The position numbers and the translations under genes are program-made. A stretch of DNA of 5,013 nt, from contig MHYD01000078.1 in assembly GCA_001824645.1 (NCBI GenBank), positions 13,269 through 18,281 on the forward strand. The letters are read 5' to 3'. Source of the stretch: Planctomycetes bacterium RBG_13_46_10. GTDB lineage: Bacteria > Planctomycetota > Phycisphaerae > Sedimentisphaerales > Anaerobacaceae. A model generated the notes under the pieces. That model saw nothing but the letters and a program-made list of their open reading frames with translations. It was not told where the DNA came from and ran no database searches. This document shows positions 3,090 through 5,013 of the stretch, one piece after another (the first letter of the stretch is position 1; each line of letters begins with the position of its first letter).

Positions 3090-5013
3090 ACCCAACATCC
3101 GACAGGCCGAACAATCCTCGCACTGATTCCTCAACATCTTCTTCCCTTCTATTGATATCTTCTTCCTTTTCATCTTTCTTCAACTGATGCAAAATCTTGG
3201 AAAGATCACTCAATCGCTTATGAATCGGATTTTTCTTCTCAAACTTTGGTATCCCAACATTCTCCATCACAGACGGTGCACCAAACCCTCGACCCGCAGA
3301 AGAATACGACTTTATAAACTTCCTTACAGGCACCGAGTTTAAAATCGCACAAATATAATGTGCTTCATCTTCTTTTCCCGTCGCAAACAAAGATGTTGTA
3401 TCCGTCGGTATAATCGTCTTCCATCCAAACTCTGTTTTATGCTGGCTTATTACCGCCGCAACCAAATCGCTTGCCATTCGCTTCCACACAACCTTATAGC
3501 GGGCAAAAGTGTAATCTGCGATGTTGTATTGGCTATAGAACGGGCTATCTGCGTCTGCGTGATATTTCTTATACGCCGCACGGCTCAATAGCTCTTTTTT
3601 AAACCCTGACAAGTACGTAAATGTCCGTGGCCACTTGGCCTTCATACTTCCCTCAGAATACCCACGACGTTTCTTTGTATCTTGAACAATCAATACATAT
3701 ATTTCCGGTTTTGCTCCCCAACGCTTTATATCCGCGCCTCTGACCGCCGGATAAACCAAATCCGGCTCGATTCGCTCCTCCACCTGGCTTATCCGGCGTT
3801 TGCCTTTCTCAACAAGATTACGAACTATCAGATTCCCGTTTGATAAAATTTCTCTGACTTCAAGCCAGAAAACTCCGTACGGCTCAACACGAGCACCAAG
3901 CCGCGATTGATAGGAATTCTCGCCCTGAATACGTCGCAACCGACCATCGCCTTCGTGAATTGTTTGCCATGAACCATTGGCTTTTCCAATTGGCCTTGCT
4001 AATAACATCTCCTTCTCTAACAACTCTTTTGCTTCTTTGAGTTTTAGATTCGTCGGCACACGACCGATACCTTTTCTTCTTTTCCAAACAGTATAGGGAA
4101 CTGGATATTCCGTCTGCCCTCGTTTTTTCAGAATAATAGCCGCTGTTTTATTTGCTGCACCCTCAAACGGTTGCACAGAAACCAAGTCGTGTGCCTTTAT
4201 TACTTTTAACGTGTCCCTATCGCCGAGACGGAATTTTCTGAAACCTTCTCCTGCTCCCTTGGACTTAAAAACCTCTTGTGTGATAAGAAATCCGAGCGTT
4301 CCTGTTTTTGCGAGATAATAGTCTGCCGCCGCGTATGTAAAAAGCATCGAGAAGTCTTTTTCGCCTCCGCCCAGTCGTGCCGCGTGCCCTTTTAGCGAAA
4401 ATAAACCGTAATCCTGCCACATCTGTAAAGTGGCTTCTCGATACTCGCCCGATAGATATCCCCAGCGAATCCACGGCGGATTACCAACTACAAAATCAAA
4501 TTTGTCCGCCGTCATTGGCGCAAACACATTCTTCAAGAACCTCGCCCAGATACCATTTCTCCCGGCTATCTCAAGCTCTAAGACGTGTTCGTAAAATTTA
4601 GCAACCACCTTCTCATGGGGCGGGAACACCAATCCCTCTTTCTTGAAACGTGCCATCGCCTCGTCAACATTATATTTCTGTCTGGCCAATTCTTCAGTTA
4701 TAGGTGCTGCCCGCCTCATAAGGTATCCTTTTTCTTCAACCCAGATTTTAGGAACAAAAAAAGTTCCTACAGATGTCGTTATCTCTACGGCTCCGTTACC
4801 AACAAGCATCATTTGCCCCGTTCGCTTCGGCCACAAAACCGAATCCGCAAGATAAACTGGAATCTCAAAGGCCCCAAGTTTCTTTGTTAACTCACCTAGC
4901 GCAAACAAATAGTTCGTCCTCGCTGCAATCACCGCAAGCGGATTCAAATCGAAACCCCACACATTTGCCAAAATCCTCTTGGCGGTCTCCACAGCCAGTT
5001 CTTTTTCCTTTGC
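3088..5013 (-). CDS. N6-adenine DNA methyltransferase of Eco57I/type IIG-like class (N-terminus outside window)
   Basis: This enzyme class transfers a methyl group from S-adenosylmethionine to N6 of adenine in a DNA target site. The frame is open to the right edge, so the GTG at 4992 is not the true start; AKEKELA precedes it. Counting from that GTG, VWGFDLNPLAVIAARTNYL (11-29) is the motif II segment, VYLADSVLW (46-54) the likely motif III, and DFVVGNPPWIRW (166-177) holds the catalytic NPPW (171-174). MLFTYAAADYYLAKTGTLGFLITQEVF (216-242) follows as motifs V-VI. The glycine-rich motif I should lie about 30-40 residues upstream. The C-terminal half looks like a target-recognition region: YPAVRGADIKRW (414-425), FARYKVVWKRMA (496-507), YICAILNS (546-553) and RGFGAPSVMENVGIPKF (568-584), closing with a charged helical tail (594-625). 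No nuclease motif is visible, but a nuclease domain could precede motif I. Type IIG RM, BREX PglX-like and DISARM drmMI-like enzymes are alternatives. The clamp-like gene follows directly. Confidence 0.88.
   Translation of the reverse strand, partial: AKEKELAVETAKRILANVWGFDLNPLAVIAARTNYLFALGELTKKLGAFEIPVYLADSVLWPKRTGQMMLVGNGAVEITTSVGTFFVPKIWVEEKGYLMRRAAPITEELARQKYNVDEAMARFKKEGLVFPPHEKVVAKFYEHVLELEIAGRNGIWARFLKNVFAPMTADKFDFVVGNPPWIRWGYLSGEYREATLQMWQDYGLFSLKGHAARLGGGEKDFSMLFTYAAADYYLAKTGTLGFLITQEVFKSKGAGEGFRKFRLGDRDTLKVIKAHDLVSVQPFEGAANKTAAIILKKRGQTEYPVPYTVWKRRKGIGRVPTNLKLKEAKELLEKEMLLARPIGKANGSWQTIHEGDGRLRRIQGENSYQSRLGARVEPYGVFWLEVREILSNGNLIVRNLVEKGKRRISQVEERIEPDLVYPAVRGADIKRWGAKPEIYVLIVQDTKKRRGYSEGSMKAKWPRTFTYLSGFKKELLSRAAYKKYHADADSPFYSQYNIADYTFARYKVVWKRMASDLVAAVISQHKTEFGWKTIIPTDTTSLFATGKEDEAHYICAILNSVPVRKFIKSYSSAGRGFGAPSVMENVGIPKFEKKNPIHKRLSDLSKILHQLKKDEKEEDINRREEDVEESVRGLFGLSDVG

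Noticed and set aside
4377..4890. Plus-strand open frames opposite the methyltransferase
   Set aside because: They are shadows of a clearly conserved minus-strand gene, with no recognisable protein sequence.

Overview
The window suggests a bacterium of the Planctomycetota, probably a Phycisphaerae-like lineage. The main evidence is the SpoIIE-type phosphatase fragment at the left edge, whose wording resembles planctomycete homologues I remember. Long spacers full of degenerate tandem repeats and dispersed 'gtcga' repeats fit the same picture. This placement rests on memory of similar sequences and not on a search, so treat it as tentative.

Layout. On the + strand, 1-540 is the 3' part of a PP2C/SpoIIE-family serine phosphatase that enters from the left. 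A 93-bp convergent spacer with one dispersed repeat follows. On the - strand, 634-1716 encodes a predicted exported protein resembling the DUF4056 family. From 1717 to 2646 there is about 930 bp with no convincing gene. It holds three heptanucleotide-period tandem arrays, a 19-bp direct repeat, several 'gtcga' repeats, and a near-consensus minus-strand sigma70 promoter whose predicted start lies in a 26-bp palindrome. On the - strand again, 2647-5013 holds two genes of one operon: an N6-adenine DNA methyltransferase that runs off the right edge (3088-5013), then a 141-residue protein resembling a single sliding-clamp (DnaN) domain (2647-3072).

How the genes work together. The methyltransferase and clamp-like gene are 15 bp apart. 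The Shine-Dalgarno of the second overlaps the stop codon of the first, so they are probably translationally coupled and act together, most likely in a restriction-modification or related phage-defence locus whose other genes lie beyond position 5013. A stand-alone one-domain clamp-like protein beside a DNA methyltransferase is the most unusual content here. The phosphatase (a signalling protein) and the DUF4056-like protein show no functional link to that operon. The repeat-rich spacer looks like the boundary between resident genes and an accessory module.
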